A stretch of 64,000 bases of DNA from Rhodosporidiobolus odoratus (taxonomy: Eukaryota > Basidiomycota > Microbotryomycetes > Sporidiobolales > Sporidiobolaceae), in NCBI GenBank assembly GCA_034387635.1, contig JAOANU010000003.1, forward strand, positions 682,001-746,000, read 5' to 3'. The position numbers and the translations under genes were made by a program. A model generated the notes under the pieces. It was not told the origin of the DNA. It saw nothing but the letters and a program-made list of their open reading frames with translations, and ran no database searches. Shown here piece after piece: positions 11,014-22,875 of this stretch (its first letter is position 1; every line of letters starts with the position of its first letter).

Positions 11014-12745
11014 ATGTCCTCCTCTACGCAACTCCTCAAACCCGACAGTGGCGAAGCTCGCCGACGAATTCTAACCAAGATTGCTGCGTGGCGAAAACAA
11101 CTCGGGAGGGCTCGGACCAAGCGCAAGAGTGGGCAAGACGGTATGGAGGACAGCTCAGGGCTCCAGGAGGATGTGGACTGGCGTGGCCCCGAGCAAGCGG
11201 ACGAGCTAAGGCAAGAAAGGGCGAACGGTGCGACGGAGCGAAACGAGCGAGGTATCACCACTCTCCGTTCCGTTCCTGCTGCGCCCGGAGGGCTGAAGGA
11301 GATTACTTTCGTCAGGCAGCAGTACCGACGCCTCTTCTGCGACCCGTCCTCCCGTCTCTCGCGCTCAAAGTTGGGCTCATCGTCTCCGTCCTTCTCGCCC
11401 CCGTCCACCTCCAGGTAACGAGACTGCCCCGGCACGGATCCCGGCCACCAGAGACGCCCAGTTTTCTGGAAGTAGGCCACCCGCCTCGCATGCCTCGCCC
11501 GCTCTCAGCTCTATGACCCCGTTCCCGGAGATCCCCTTCTCTTCGCCAGCTTCATCATCGGAGCCGACGGATCCAACGAACGCATCGGAAGTCCTCTTCA
11601 TCAGTCGTACATCCTCAGCTCCTACAGCGAACCCCTTGAAGAGCCAGGTCGAATGCGAGCACTCTGTCCATCCGTTCTTGGCTTCTCCTACTTCTCCTTC
11701 TCGCCCTCGGCTGAGGGTGTTGCCGTCCTCACCCCACTCTCGCCAGCCGTCCTCTCCTACATCGCCATCCTCACCTCTGTCGCATCCTTCGACTCCTCCC
11801 ACATCGAGGTACGACTCCGATTCGCCTGGACCTCACCCATCGATTTTCGAGACCTTCAAATCGACACCCTCGGGGTCACATAGCTTCCGCGACGGTGTGC
11901 GTCGACCTGTATCTTTCACCGACAAGGGTAAAGGAGACCGAAAGGAACCGCATCTCGCTCTTACCGAACGCCTGGTTCCACCTCAGCTTACCCTTCCACC
12001 TCTGCCCGTCTCTGATTCATTCCTCCCCTCCTCCGTCTCATCCTCCCTTCCCCCCTCCCGTTTTACACCCTCAACGACGTCCATCACCGACTTCGCCGCC
12101 CTCTCCTTCTCCCCTCACACCTCATCCGGACTCGGGGCAAACTCCCATCACTTGTCTCGGATCAACCGCGACCCGGACTCGTTGATCCGCATCCTCCACC
12201 CTGGCGCGAGTCGTAGCTCCATCGATGTCTACGTCGATAAAGAAGACGAGAGTGGTGTCGACCCCGAGGCTCCGGTGTGGCCTCCTCCTGGCCTGAGTAG
12301 TCGTTTCTCAGATTGGACGCCTACACCGTCTGCCACACCGGTTGAGGAGGAGAGTACGGAAGAAGGCGAGAGACAGCCAGAAGAGGACAACAAGCTGCAG
12401 CTGGCGGGAGCTGCGAGTTTCGTCAAGTCGCTGGGGCAGAGAGGGGTGAGCACCGCGCCGGAGGTTTTGAGTCGCGAGTTGGTGCAGGAGTTGCCGACTC
12501 TTCTTGCGAACGGCAGGAGAAAGGAAAGTGAGGCGGCGGCGGGTAAGGAGTCCGCCAGGGAAGAGGCGAAGATGAAGACAAAACGGGCATATAGAGCGAC
12601 TTTCCCGCCGCCGTCTCTTGCGGACGTGCTGGAGAGGAGGCTTGTGGAGGGCTCGTTGACCTGGTGGTGGGAGGACAAGGAAGCGCAGGCAGTCTCGGGT
12701 GAGCTGGAGTCGACAGGGCGGGAAAAGACTGCGGTAGTCGGATGA
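11014..12745 (+). CDS. Ser/Pro-rich disordered protein of unknown function
   Basis: Two exons, 11014..11414 and 11509..12745, give 545 residues in frame (donor GTAACG, acceptor CTCAG). I do not recognise a family. An N-terminal basic region of about 40 residues (RRRILTKIAAWRKQLGRART) could be a short helix. The middle is Ser/Pro/Thr-rich and likely disordered, with many SP/TP sites. The C-terminal third has a more conserved-looking block, LVQELPTLLANGRR, then AYRATFPPPSLADVLERR and GSLTWWWEDKEAQ. The start at 11014 leaves 282 bp for a promoter after FPG. An in-frame ATG at 10747 lies only 16 bp after the FPG stop, so I prefer the downstream start. Confidence 0.62.
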
Positions 12746-12981
12746 AGAGGAGATAATCTACGTTCTTGATTCCTTGTTGTGTATCTTGTATAGCTTGACC
12801 CTCCTGGCCCAATATCTTGGTGTTTGTGCGAACACGGAACGGATGCAGGTCTTGCTCGTGCCAAAGCAAAGCGATAGAAGACGACAGCACGAGAAGACGG
12901 AGCGAAGAATGAAAAAGTGTGCAAACGACCGTAAGCTAAAACCCAATGCCTCTTGCAAGAAAGTACAATCCGTTCTGTCGC

Positions 12982-13753
12982 TTAACCGTAGACCAATCGG
13001 AAGATGTCGTTGAACCTGCACGAGATCAAGTTCTAGCGGAATGTGGCAGGCACGGAGAAGGGGGAGAAAAGCACGCACACGTAGTAGCCGCCGTTCTCTG
13101 GGATAAGGTGGAAGGTCTGAGAGAACGAGAGGGCGTTGGCCTCGTCACCAGTCTGAATAAAAGCGCAAGTTCGTCAACAGGTACACGACGCGAGAGCAGA
13201 AGAGAGTCCGCACGATGAGCTGGCCGGTAACGAGGACAATCATGGAAGCCTTGTCGGTCGCCGCCGGCTGGGCGTCCATGGTCGAGACGCGGTGCTGGAT
13301 GGTGGTGAAGGGGAGGCCCTGTGGGAAAGAAAGGTTCAGATAGGGCCGGGTGCAGGACGGAAAAGGGTGGAAATGCTGACGCCGAGCTTCTCAACGATGG
13401 CGGCAGTTCCCTGGAACTGAGACGACTCAAAGGTGAGCATGGAATGGTCCCTCTGGAGGATGTCAAGGTGGTCAGTGGGTTGTCGAGGAGAGGCATGAAT
13501 GAGGAGTACTGACGTAAAGGGGAGCGAGTTGACTGCGGTCCGAGTCGAAGGTGGCGTAGTAGTAGTCGGTGAATTGCTTTGCGACTGCCATAATGTCGGC
13601 CTGAATGGTTCATGGTGCAGACGAGGTTAACTGTGCGTGGTTGAAGGAGGAGCAGGAGGAAACGACGCCGTCACGAAGGAGAAAGCCAGGCGAGGCAGGC
13701 GCGCTCGACACAGCTGTCTCCATCTCTGTCCAGGCTGCTGCGAGACTCACCAT
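12982..13753 (-). CDS. NTF2: Nuclear transport factor 2 (NTF2)
   Basis: NTF2 carries Ran-GDP into the nucleus and binds FxFG nucleoporins. The model is complement(join(12982..13015, 13079..13152, 13214..13318, 13381..13452, 13514..13600, 13751..13753)), exactly 124 residues, the normal NTF2 length. Family blocks read in order: MADIMAVAKQFTDYYYATFD, SMLTFESSQFQGTAAIVEKL, the core helix region with RVSTMDAQPAA, then FSQTFHLIPENGGYYVFNDI and the C-terminus FRLVYG. The start codon is alone in the first coding exon: ATG at 13753-13751 is followed at once by a GTGAGT donor, and a 150-nt intron joins it to GCCGACATT. The next ATG (codon 4) lies in exon 2. The gene diverges from COQ2 with only 86 bp between start codons, so the two share a promoter region. 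Confidence 0.96.
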
Positions 13754-13839
13754 GGTGACGGATGCTCGAGGCGAGAGTAGGGAATTAAGAGAGCGAGATC
13801 CGATTACTCTCAACCTCTCTCACCGTCCACCGCCTCACC
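13754..13839. promoter_or_regulatory. Short divergent promoter between NTF2 and COQ2
   Basis: Only 86 bp separate the NTF2 and COQ2 start codons. Core promoters and both 5' untranslated regions must sit here or overlap the coding ends. I see no clear TATA box. Confidence 0.6.
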
Positions 13840-15277
13840 ATGTTGCTGAGACCCGCATCGAGAAGTCTATTACGGCTGCCAGGAATACCTCTGCGGCGGA
13901 CCCTGTACCGCCCTGCTCCCGCCTGCTTCACTTCATGCCGTCCACCACTTTCCTCCCTCTGCATCTCTCGCCTCGCCTCGTCTTCGGCACCTCCTCCTGC
14001 ACCAAAGTCGCCCGACCAAGTCACCGAGAGCACGCCAAGCTACCCCATACCGCAATGGGCGAAACACCTGCCAAAGTCTATGCGATGGACCCATCCTTAC
14101 CTTTCCTTGGCGAGGATGGACAAACCCATCGGCACTTGGTTACTTTACTGGCCCTGCGGTATGCTTCTTTCCTCCTCGTCGTTGTTTCTTCCGTTCAGCC
14201 AGCAAATTGACTAGCGCGGCTCGTTACAGCCTGGGGAATCACCATGGCTGCCTATTCCGCTGCTCTTCCCGTCTCGACTGCCGCCTGGAACCTTGCCCTC
14301 TTTGGCACAGGCGCCATCGTAATGCGTGGAGCAGGCTGCACCATCAATGATCTCTGGGACAGGGACATCGACAAAAAGGTTGGTGCGTTTTCCCTTCACC
14401 TTTGCTGTTCCTTCTCTCTTTCGTTCTCCCTGTACAGTCTGTCCAAGTAATCCTGACCCGACTGTTGCTGTAGATCGCACAAAGCTTCGACCACTGGCTA
14501 GCGGAGAGATCAAGCCTCTGCAAGCTCTCACCTTCCTCGGCGGGCAGCTAAGCCTTGGGCTGGCAGTCTTGACGCAGCTGAATTGGTACAGGTGGGTCAC
14601 GTTCTCATGTTTTTCCACAACACAGTATATCTCTCTCACATAGTCTGGTAACTAACAGCGCACCCTCTGTGACAGCATCGCGCTTGGCGCATCTTCACTA
14701 TCCCTCGTGGTCCTTTACCCTCTGATGAAGCGGATAACCTACTGGCCGCAGTTCGTTCTCGGTGCGCTCATCGCGCCGATTCACCTCCACCCACTCGGAC
14801 TGACATCACATCTCACTATCAGGTCTCGCCTTCAACTGGGGCGCTCTCCTCGGTTCTTCTGCTCTCCTCGGTGCCTGCGATTGGGCCGTTGTACTCCCCC
14901 TCTACGCCGGCAGCGTCGCCTGGACCATAGTTTACGACACCATCTACGCCCACCAAGACAAGCGCGACGACATCCATGCCGGAGTCAAGTCGACCGCTCT
15001 CTTGTTCGGAGAGCAAACTCGACCGATCCTCACCGCTTTCTCTACCAGCTTCGTCGGCCTCCTCGCTCTGAGCGGGTATCTCAACGCTCAAGGCCCAGTG
15101 TTCTACGCTCTCTCGGTTGGCGGCGCTGCGGCACACCTCGCTTGGCAACTACGGAAGGCAGACTTGGAAACGAGGGAAAGCTGCTGGGAGATCTTCAAAA
15201 GCAACCGAGACTTGGGGGCGATCGTCTGGAGTGGCATGGCTGTAGACTATGCGCTCAAGGTTGCAGAGGTCATGTAA
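13840..15277 (+). CDS. COQ2: 4-hydroxybenzoate polyprenyltransferase, mitochondrial (Coq2)
   Basis: Coq2 attaches the polyprenyl tail to 4-hydroxybenzoate in the mitochondrial inner membrane, an early step of ubiquinone synthesis. The five-exon model 13840..14158, 14230..14382, 14474..14591, 14676..14761, 14823..15277 gives 376 residues. The N-terminal ~60 residues are rich in Arg, Ser and Pro without acidic residues, as in a mitochondrial presequence. [18 protein letters not shown] starts the UbiA domain. The two Asp-rich prenyl-diphosphate/Mg sites are visible: [20 protein letters not shown] and [13 protein letters not shown]. Several hydrophobic helices follow, and the protein ends YALKVAEVM. 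The gene converges on MSH3 with 89 bp between stops. Confidence 0.95.
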
Positions 15278-15366
15278 GCTAGACTTGCAGCCTCGTGAGT
15301 TCTCCTCTGACATCGCTGAGCGAGGAAGAGTCGCAGACGACTTTTGCTTGCAAGGCTTTTTTCGCC

Positions 15367-18300
15367 TTACTTCGCGAGCAGTGCCTCGCACATCTCCAAC
15401 AGCTTCACCCTCCCTTCCTCCTTGATTCCGTTCTGTGCAACCTCCTTGACGCCCTTGAGCACAGCTGCCAACCTCCCCGCCCTCCTCGCACCAACCCTCT
15501 CTTCCGTCACTTTGGTCAACTCCGCCGCTTTCTTCCTCGCCTTCTCGATCACCGTCTCCGGTAGATCTGCGAGGCGTGCGACATTCAACCCGTGCGAGGC
15601 GGAAGCGAGACCTTCTGCAATCTTGTACAGGAAGGTAACGTCGCAGGAGCCGTCTTCGCGAGGCGACTCGAGACAAGACATGTGGTTGACGCTGATCTCG
15701 GGGTAGCGCTGCACGGAGCGGATTGTTCAGTCGAGAGGACGGTCTGAGAAGAGGTAAATGCACTAACCTTGGCCAGATTGCCCAGCGAGGGATAGTGCGT
15801 CACGAAGACGGTAAGCGACTTCTTCTCGCGGACAATGTGCTCCAATACTGCTTCCGCGATAGCCTGTCCATCGTTCGTGGAGGTGCCCCGCCCGAGCTCG
15901 TCGAGGATGATGAGAGATCGAGGACTCGCGAGACGGAGGATTTCGCTCGTTTCGCTTAGCTCTACCATGAAGGTTGAGCGGCCACGGGCGACGTCGTCGT
16001 TGGCGCCCATACTGTAGAGACAGTATGGTGAGCGTGAGCAGAGGAGTCAATGAGCAAAAATGACGAACCGGGTGTAGATACCGTCAAAGAGACTGGAAAT
16101 GCAAGACTCGGCAGGGACGAATGAACCCATCTGAAGACAACACAGTGACGGGGAAGCTTATCAGCATGGCACTTGCGGCGATGAGTGCTATGAAGACGCA
16201 CTTGAGCGAGCAGGGCGATGAGGGCGATGCTTCGTGAAAGACTCGATTTGCCTACGTTCAGTCAAGTCAGCCTAGTGCGCGCGGACAAACACATCCGACG
16301 AGGGAACGGGACGAACCTCCCATGTTCAGCCCTGTCAAGACCATGCTCCGCTTCCCTGACCCGAAGGAAACGTCGTTCGGTACAAACGGATTTGGCGAGA
16401 CTGCCTCGATGATAGGGTGCCTTCCGCCCACAATGTCCAGCTTACCCGGTTCGTCAACAAGGGTCGGTCGAGTCCAGTTTGCCGATATCGCAACGACGGC
16501 CAAGCTGAAGAGGCAGTCGGCAGTGGAGAGTGAGGTAATGGTGGTTCGGAAAAGCTCGTAATGGGAAGCGACCTCCGCAAGGAAAGATAGGAAAGCGACG
16601 TTGGCAGCTACGCGAGCAAGGGTAAGCCATATGGAAAGCAGGGGCAGTTAGGGTAGGTACTCACCAGCTGCGACCTTCTCCTTCGCCCGCTCGAATATGT
16701 CGAGTTTCTTCTGAAGGCCTGTGCAGTTCGTTCAGATATGAGTATGAGAGGAAGGGGTGTCGGTGTCGAGTAGTCGACGAACCTGGGGAGCGGTAGCGGT
16801 GCACTTGCTTGGTAGCGTTGATCTTGATCCAGTTGTCCGGGACGACGGTTTTCGCTTCTGCCACTTTGACCTCGAGTCTGCAGACAGCGCGCGCGGCATG
16901 AGAAGCCATGAAGGAGGAATGATCAACAGCTTGACTCACAGATATTCTTCCTGTAGAATCTTGGTAAACTGCAAAGCTGGCTTCCTGAGAAGCTTGCGAG
17001 CGATTTTTAGCTCTTCTTGCATACCCGTCTCGATGTCGGCAAGTTCTGCTTTGCAGGTCTGTCAGATTCAAAGATTCAAGAAGATCAGCGACGCTCCATA
17101 GGCGAAGACGGAAGATCTTACCTGCAGATCTGGGTATTTGCCTTCATCCTGGAAGAGCGTCTCCTTCTTGTTGTCCCTCGCAGCCTTAACATCGATCTGC
17201 CAGAGTAGCTCCTCCACCTTCTTCCTGATCTTCGGTAACTCCCCGACGATGCCCTTGAGTAGGCTGCTCTTCAAACTCCCGCCCGCTGCCCTTCTCACCG
17301 GGCCTTCCTCCGACCCCGACGCCGTACCGCCGTCCTCGTCTGGCGAGTCGACCTCGTCGAAAACTTTGGAGACGCGCGAAAACGCTTCGAGGATGCGGAG
17401 GAGCTCATTCGGAGAGGCGCGGGAGAAGTGCACCCTTGCGAGACCACGTTCGAGGTCAGGCAAGCCACGCAGAAGGTCGCGCATTTTCGCCAGAGTGAGC
17501 GAGGAAGCGTTGGAATGGATCTCCGATATGGCATTGAGGCGGTTTTCGACACCCCTGCGAGAAGCGCCGCCGGAGGATCAGAATTGGGAAGGTCAAGGCT
17601 CGGGTAAGGAAAGGTGGACACACTGGATTGACAGCAAAGGCTTCGTCACCCACTTGCGCAACTGACGCTTACCCATCGCAGTCTTGCACTTGTCGATGAT
17701 CGAAATCAAGCTTCCCGCCTCCTTGAAGTCCGTCGTGTTGCGTAAAAGCTCGAGGTTCGCGACGGTGTTGCCGTTGAGCGTCATCGACGCGCGCGATGAG
17801 AACGGGGACATTGACGAGGTGTGCAAGAAGACGGTGTCGAGGCCGAAAGATCTGAGGTGATAGATCAGGGAGGAGAGGGCGATGAGAACCAGCTTAGGCA
17901 AGTCGAGGACGCCCGAGGGTTGATCTGTGGACGTCAAGGTGTGAACGGAGACGCTGGTACAACGATCGCGAGGCATCAAGCACCTGCGGCACCCCCTTCT
18001 ATAGACTCGCTCTGGTCATCCTCCTCGTCCGAGTCGAGGACAATCTCGCTGGGCTCCTTCCGGGCGGCCTTTTTCCGCTCCTCTTTCTTCGCGTCAGCAT
18101 AGAAGGCGGAGACGGTCGAAGTCGCCTGGGCAGAGTTCGGCCGTTTTGGTATGCGCTCGATCCGGGTGGTGAAATCGCCGGCGCCGGCGCTGCAGACAAA
18201 CGTCAGCGAACGGCAAGAGCAGAACAAGAACCGAAATCCGAAATAACGCACTTGTGCTGGCCCGCAAGGTGCTTTACCATCGAGTCCGTCTTTGGTGTCA

Positions 18301-19775
18301 AGTCCTTCTGGAGAAGCAGTTCGCTAGGTTGAAGGTGCAGCATCCGGGTTTCGAGCTCAGCCCGCATCAAGCTGTCCTCGAATTCTGTAGGAAAGCGATG
18401 TCAGCTGCATGTAGGCAGAAGCGAGGACGGGACGAGCTGACCGTCATATACTACTTCTCCTGTACTCGGCATGACGGCAATCAGTCCAATCCTAACCTTC
18501 GCATCCACCATGCTCCCTTGCTTGTCCTCAACTATGCACATAAGCGTCGCAGTAGCCCCCAAGCCGGCAGAAGACAGGGGATCGACCCCGAGCTCGTCGA
18601 CAAAGGTTGCCGAGGTGTACAAGGCGGAGAGGGCGCGGGTGAAGGGCGCGGAGCGATTGTCGCCTGCCTTCTTCAGCCTGGACATGTCGAGGCCGCAGAT
18701 CGACGGCGATCAGCCGTGAAACCTTGTGTAGAAGGGAGAAAAAACGAACGCCGCGGTCTCCTGTTGTCGGACTATGCCCACCTTGTGCCCAGCATTCAGC
18801 AGGCGCCTGACGTGGATATCAAGGCGATGTGTCGGTATCGACGCTGTGAGCATATGTTGCGAGGGGAAGCAAGCGATATTGAGTATTCGAGAAGCGTGCT
18901 GAGCGTCTTCACCAAAGAACCGGAACCTGTGGCGAAAAGAGCAATCAGAACGGCAAGATGGGGTTCGGGGCGAAGGTGTCGAAGTACTTGTAGCCAACCT
19001 GCGGGAACATCACGTATCAGTGAGGTTCCAGTGACAGGACAAGGCCGGGAGAGCAGCGCACTTCGACAACTAACAACACGCCGGGGTTCGCCTTCTTCAA
19101 CGCAAGGACTTGCTGCTCCAGCGGCGTATACTTGACGCTCCCGCTCTGCTCTTTCGCACTTGCCTTCCCTCCTTTCCCTTTCGCCGCGTACTTGGCAAAT
19201 AAGCCCTCGTCCTGATCCTTCGCTTTCGCCTTGCCTTTTCCCTTCGCTGCCCCATCCTCACTTCCGTAGCCCTCGTCGTCGTCTGTTCCACCTCCGTCCT
19301 CCGCATCATCGGCTTCCCCTCGCGCCGCGAGAAAATGCTCCTTCTCCAGGTAGCTTGTCCTCTTCTTGATCCCCAGGCTCAATCGCTTCGCAAACGCATC
19401 CCGCCTCTTCTGCTGTTTCTCGCTCAGGTCACGCGGCAACTTGGGTTGAGATGCTTGTGTAGGATTGTAGGCGAATTGCTTGATCCGTTTCGAGGATGGA
19501 GGGGCGACGGTGGCGGCGGGTGGAGGAGGAGAAAGTTTGCTCGTCGAGGCGATAGGCTGACGCTGCGAGTCGGCCCCGCTGTGCTCTAACTTGATCTTCT
19601 TTGCCGTTGCCGAGCTGCCATTCGTCTTCCCAGCGCCGTCGTCGTCCTCGTCGCTCGAATCGAGGATGAGTGTTTCGACCCCTCGTTTGACCGTAGACTG
19701 ATTGCCGGGCCTCGGCTTGAAGAAGGCAGAAATGCTCTTCTGCCCTGTGACCTCCGCGGCGGGTTTAGAAGGCAT
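15367..19775 (-). CDS. MSH3: DNA mismatch repair protein Msh3
   Basis: Msh3 pairs with Msh2 (MutS-beta) to bind insertion/deletion loops. The N-terminus has a PCNA-binding PIP box, QKSISAFF (residues 12-19), inside a disordered region of about 230 residues. The mismatch-binding domain reads [13 protein letters not shown] and then [19 protein letters not shown]; the FFGEDA form is typical of Msh3, whereas Msh6 has the FYE motif. The ATPase domain shows Walker [13 protein letters not shown], Walker B region [16 protein letters not shown] and switch [12 protein letters not shown], and the protein ends with a C-terminal helical region finishing CEALLAK. About fifteen exons are needed. Exon 1 is 19775..19062 and exon 2 only 11 nt (18998..18988), completing VVE-VGYK. 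An acidic insert (DSDEEDDQ) lies in the connector region. It converges on COQ2. Confidence 0.94.
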
Positions 19776-20058
19776 GCAGAGCTGATCGAGGTGAGAGAGA
19801 CCAAAGAGAAATCGAGCGGTGGAGGAGAGAAGGAAAGTCAAGTGCACGACAGCCGACCGAAGACCGGGCTTTGCGATAGGCCACAACTTCCATTGGGTAG
19901 TGGGACCCTGATTCGAGACGGGCGCTCTGAGCCGACCGCGAGCGAAGAAGGGAATCTATGAGGGGAAAAGGACGATGCTAGATTTTCACAACAAGGGCAC
20001 ACAATAATCTTGTAAGGCGTGCGTACAGCTAAGAGATGTAGTGGCTGAGGAGCGAACA

Positions 20059-22728
20059 TCAAGAAGGCCCAGAAGCCGGATCAATCCAGGTCGAATTCGA
20101 AAGAAAAGCAACGGCCGCCTTGGTAAAGTCACCCGAGGAGCCGGCGTTCTGGTACGCGAGACTACAGACGAATGCTCTTAGTTAATGACTAAACCATAGA
20201 CGAGAACAAAAAAAGATCGACGTACCGGAAGTAATGAACCACGCCCGCTTCGAGTCCCGCTAGGCTAAAATTGGTCGCAGTTCCCGTCTGCCGCAAGACA
20301 TCGTCTACTAGCAGTGCGAACCCATTCCATCCCTCTCCCTCCGTAGCGGCATCAGTAGGGCTCATCCAGCTGACGAAACCATCAGTCGCCGCCTGGGCAA
20401 AGTTGGTCGAGTTGGTGAGGAAGATCGGGAGGGAGGTGCCAAGAGCGCCATCTCCAATGAGCGAGGCGGGGGTCTCAAGTATAGAGTCAAAGCCCCATCG
20501 CGCAATGCCGTTTAGGAAGAGACCGGTGAGGAAACCTTGGAATAGAGCGGATGGTCGAGTAACGAAGGCTGTGCCCGGCAGGAGGCATATCCTGGGGTAA
20601 GAAGGCATCAGTGCATGCAATGATGATGGAGTTAGCAGGTGGCATACGCTGCGACGTAGTGGTGTAGGCGGAAGGAGAGGCCTGGCAGCGAGGCAAGAAT
20701 GGCAATGACGATGCCACCGACGACATACCTGTGACGATCAGAAGTTAGCAGAGTACGGAATTAGAAAGGTACGTAAGCGGACCACTTGAGATACTGCAGG
20801 AGGGGTAAGAAACGGATGATCGTCAGTCTACCCATCGCGAGCTTTGTTCCAAGCCGCTTCCACTGCGTCAAGGCGGACAGCTGGTGCGAACGTCTGCAAG
20901 ACTCACAAAGAAGAACCATCCCGTCCGTCTGATCACTCGGAGCTGATTGAGCACAGCGAAGAATAAGAAGATAGCGAGGATGATAACCGCAATGAGCCCG
21001 CCAGGGGCCTGTTTGATGTCGTGCGGGGTGAGTCGGTCGATGGGCAGCTTGTCGAAGGAAACCTGTGGAAGGTGCAAGCAGTGATCAGCCACGACGGGGA
21101 CAGCAGCGGGAGGATCAGAGGACTATAAAAGAGCGCACGTTCTCGAGGACACCCACCCAGTAACCCGCGAGATACCATACCGTGCGTTCGATGACGAAAC
21201 CCGACTCCTCGAGTGCAGGCAGCACCCAACGCCAAGAATGCCGCCAAAAGGTTTCGCCAGCGAACAGAGCAGGAAGGAACGACTTGAATCCGTTTGAGAT
21301 GTCGGCTGAAGGGGTTGAGTCGAGGTCAGCACGACTATCAGAGTTTAACCGCGACGAAACGTACGCGGGAGGGCAGAAGGGTCGCTTGCGAGTACAATGT
21401 GCCAGTATCCAAAACAGAAGAGGGACCAGTAAAGCGCCTGTGGTGCGGGCCTACAGTAAAGATGGGGAACTTCAGTACGATTCCGGCATACAGGGAAATA
21501 GGACGCACCGTATAAGGAAGGACAGGATGAACGACATGGAAACGCCAAAGCCAAGTATGTTCCAACGGAGATCCTGGCACCCTCCTTGATCTACCCCCGC
21601 GACAAAGCGATATGAGGTGGGAAAACCTGTGTCAAACCCGATGCTGCTCACTCCGTTCCGCTCACCACCTACATATCCCTCAAACTCGCCAACCAGATCG
21701 ACTTTCCCGCAGCCTCCCCGTCCATCGCTATACAGCCCCTGTTGAATCGCTGCCGCGCAAATCCAGCTGTCTGCTCGGTACGTCGCGAGGTCGTCAAATC
21801 CGCCGACGACTAGCGGTTTGTAGTTGACGCTCTGTGCACCGATTGTGCGCTGGTTGAGCAGTTTCGTCGAGAGACTCTGCGCTGGACAGCGAAAGACCAG
21901 GGAAGAGTCGGAGAAAGGTTCGCAGTCGGTTCCGTTGAGCCCACATTGATCATCCTTGCTCCAGTAGCTGGTCGTCGCATCAATCCATGTCGGCTCGCCC
22001 ATATTCGTTGAGGAGACGAAGAAGGATTCACGAGCGAGAAAAGCGAGGCCGAGTAGCCAGGCGAGGAGGAAGATCGGGGTAGTGTACTGCCGTCTCCTCT
22101 GCACCGGCATGAGCTTGGCGGTACACCATGTTTCGAGGCGCGCGAGACGGTGACCGGCGTAGGGAAGGGGGAAAGGCGGAAAGCGCGTCTCGATCCAGGC
22201 GGGAGACGGACCGCGAAGCCAGATAAGGGTTCTGCCCACACGGGGATGGCGGGATTCGAGGCGGGTGAGGAGGTCGCTGAAGCGAGTCTGCCAAAGGCCA
22301 ACGGGAACCAGACGGACGCCTTCCGGTAGAGTGGCAGACGGCGAAACTGTGAGCGGGCACCTTTTAGCGACTTACGGGAAAGGGACAAAGCGGCGTGAAA
22401 GCGTGTACGTACCTCGACCAGCCGATGCGCAACCCGTACTGCTCGTTGCGCTCTCCCTCTTCCAGCCTCTGGCCCATCCTGTCTGTGGTGCCGCCGGCCC
22501 TCCGTTTGCCGATACCGAGGGTGCTGCGAACATACCCTCTTCCGCCAGCAACTCGTCCTGCTTCGGCTGCGTCGTCCTTGATGCGAGTGTGTAGTCGGTC
22601 TCGTCGCGAGTGTGTGCTGGGCGTGTCGAGCTGAGAGCGGGTAGTTGACGGACGTCGGCGAGTTCAACTTCAGGGTGTCGTCGGATGGGGGGAGGATCAG
22701 TCGGGGTGCAATGGTCCTGCATATCCAT
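20059..22728 (-). CDS. LCCL-domain multi-pass membrane protein
   Basis: The predicted protein starts MDMQDHCTPTDPPP and has a disordered N-terminal ~100 residues. After the first intron (donor GTACGT, acceptor TCACAG) it reads through WQTRFSDLLTRLES to a membrane segment IFLLAWLLGLAFLARESFF. The LCCL domain follows, with its cysteines in QCGLNGTDCEPF, FRCPAQ, SWICAAAIQQGLYSDG and GCGKVDLVG. After that come QDLRWNILGFGVSMSFILSF and several more hydrophobic segments, including GLIAVIILAIFLFF. The last exon ends AAVAFLSNSTWIDPASGPS. Fungal LCCL proteins with this multi-pass layout exist but have no defined biochemical role. The start at 22728 is 147 bp from the divergent coiled-coil gene. Confidence 0.85.
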
Positions 22729-22875
22729 AGCGTCTCTTCTTGTCACTCGGTTTGTGTAGGCGAGTTGATCGACCAGAGCTGAAGTGGTTTCGAGGAGTCG
22801 GAAAGAGCGACAAGCCTCTGTCAATCTCGCCACGTCCTCGCGCAGCACCTTTTGAGGCTGTGAGTGACAGATAGT
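22729..22875. promoter_or_regulatory. Short divergent promoter between the LCCL gene and the coiled-coil gene
   Basis: Two start codons face away from each other across 147 bp. This is inferred from gene layout; no core element is recognised. Confidence 0.5.

Noticed and set aside
15367..19775. MSH6 instead of MSH3
   Set aside because: The mismatch-binding domain has FRFFGEDAQ and [13 protein letters not shown], typical of Msh3, and lacks the FYE motif of Msh6.
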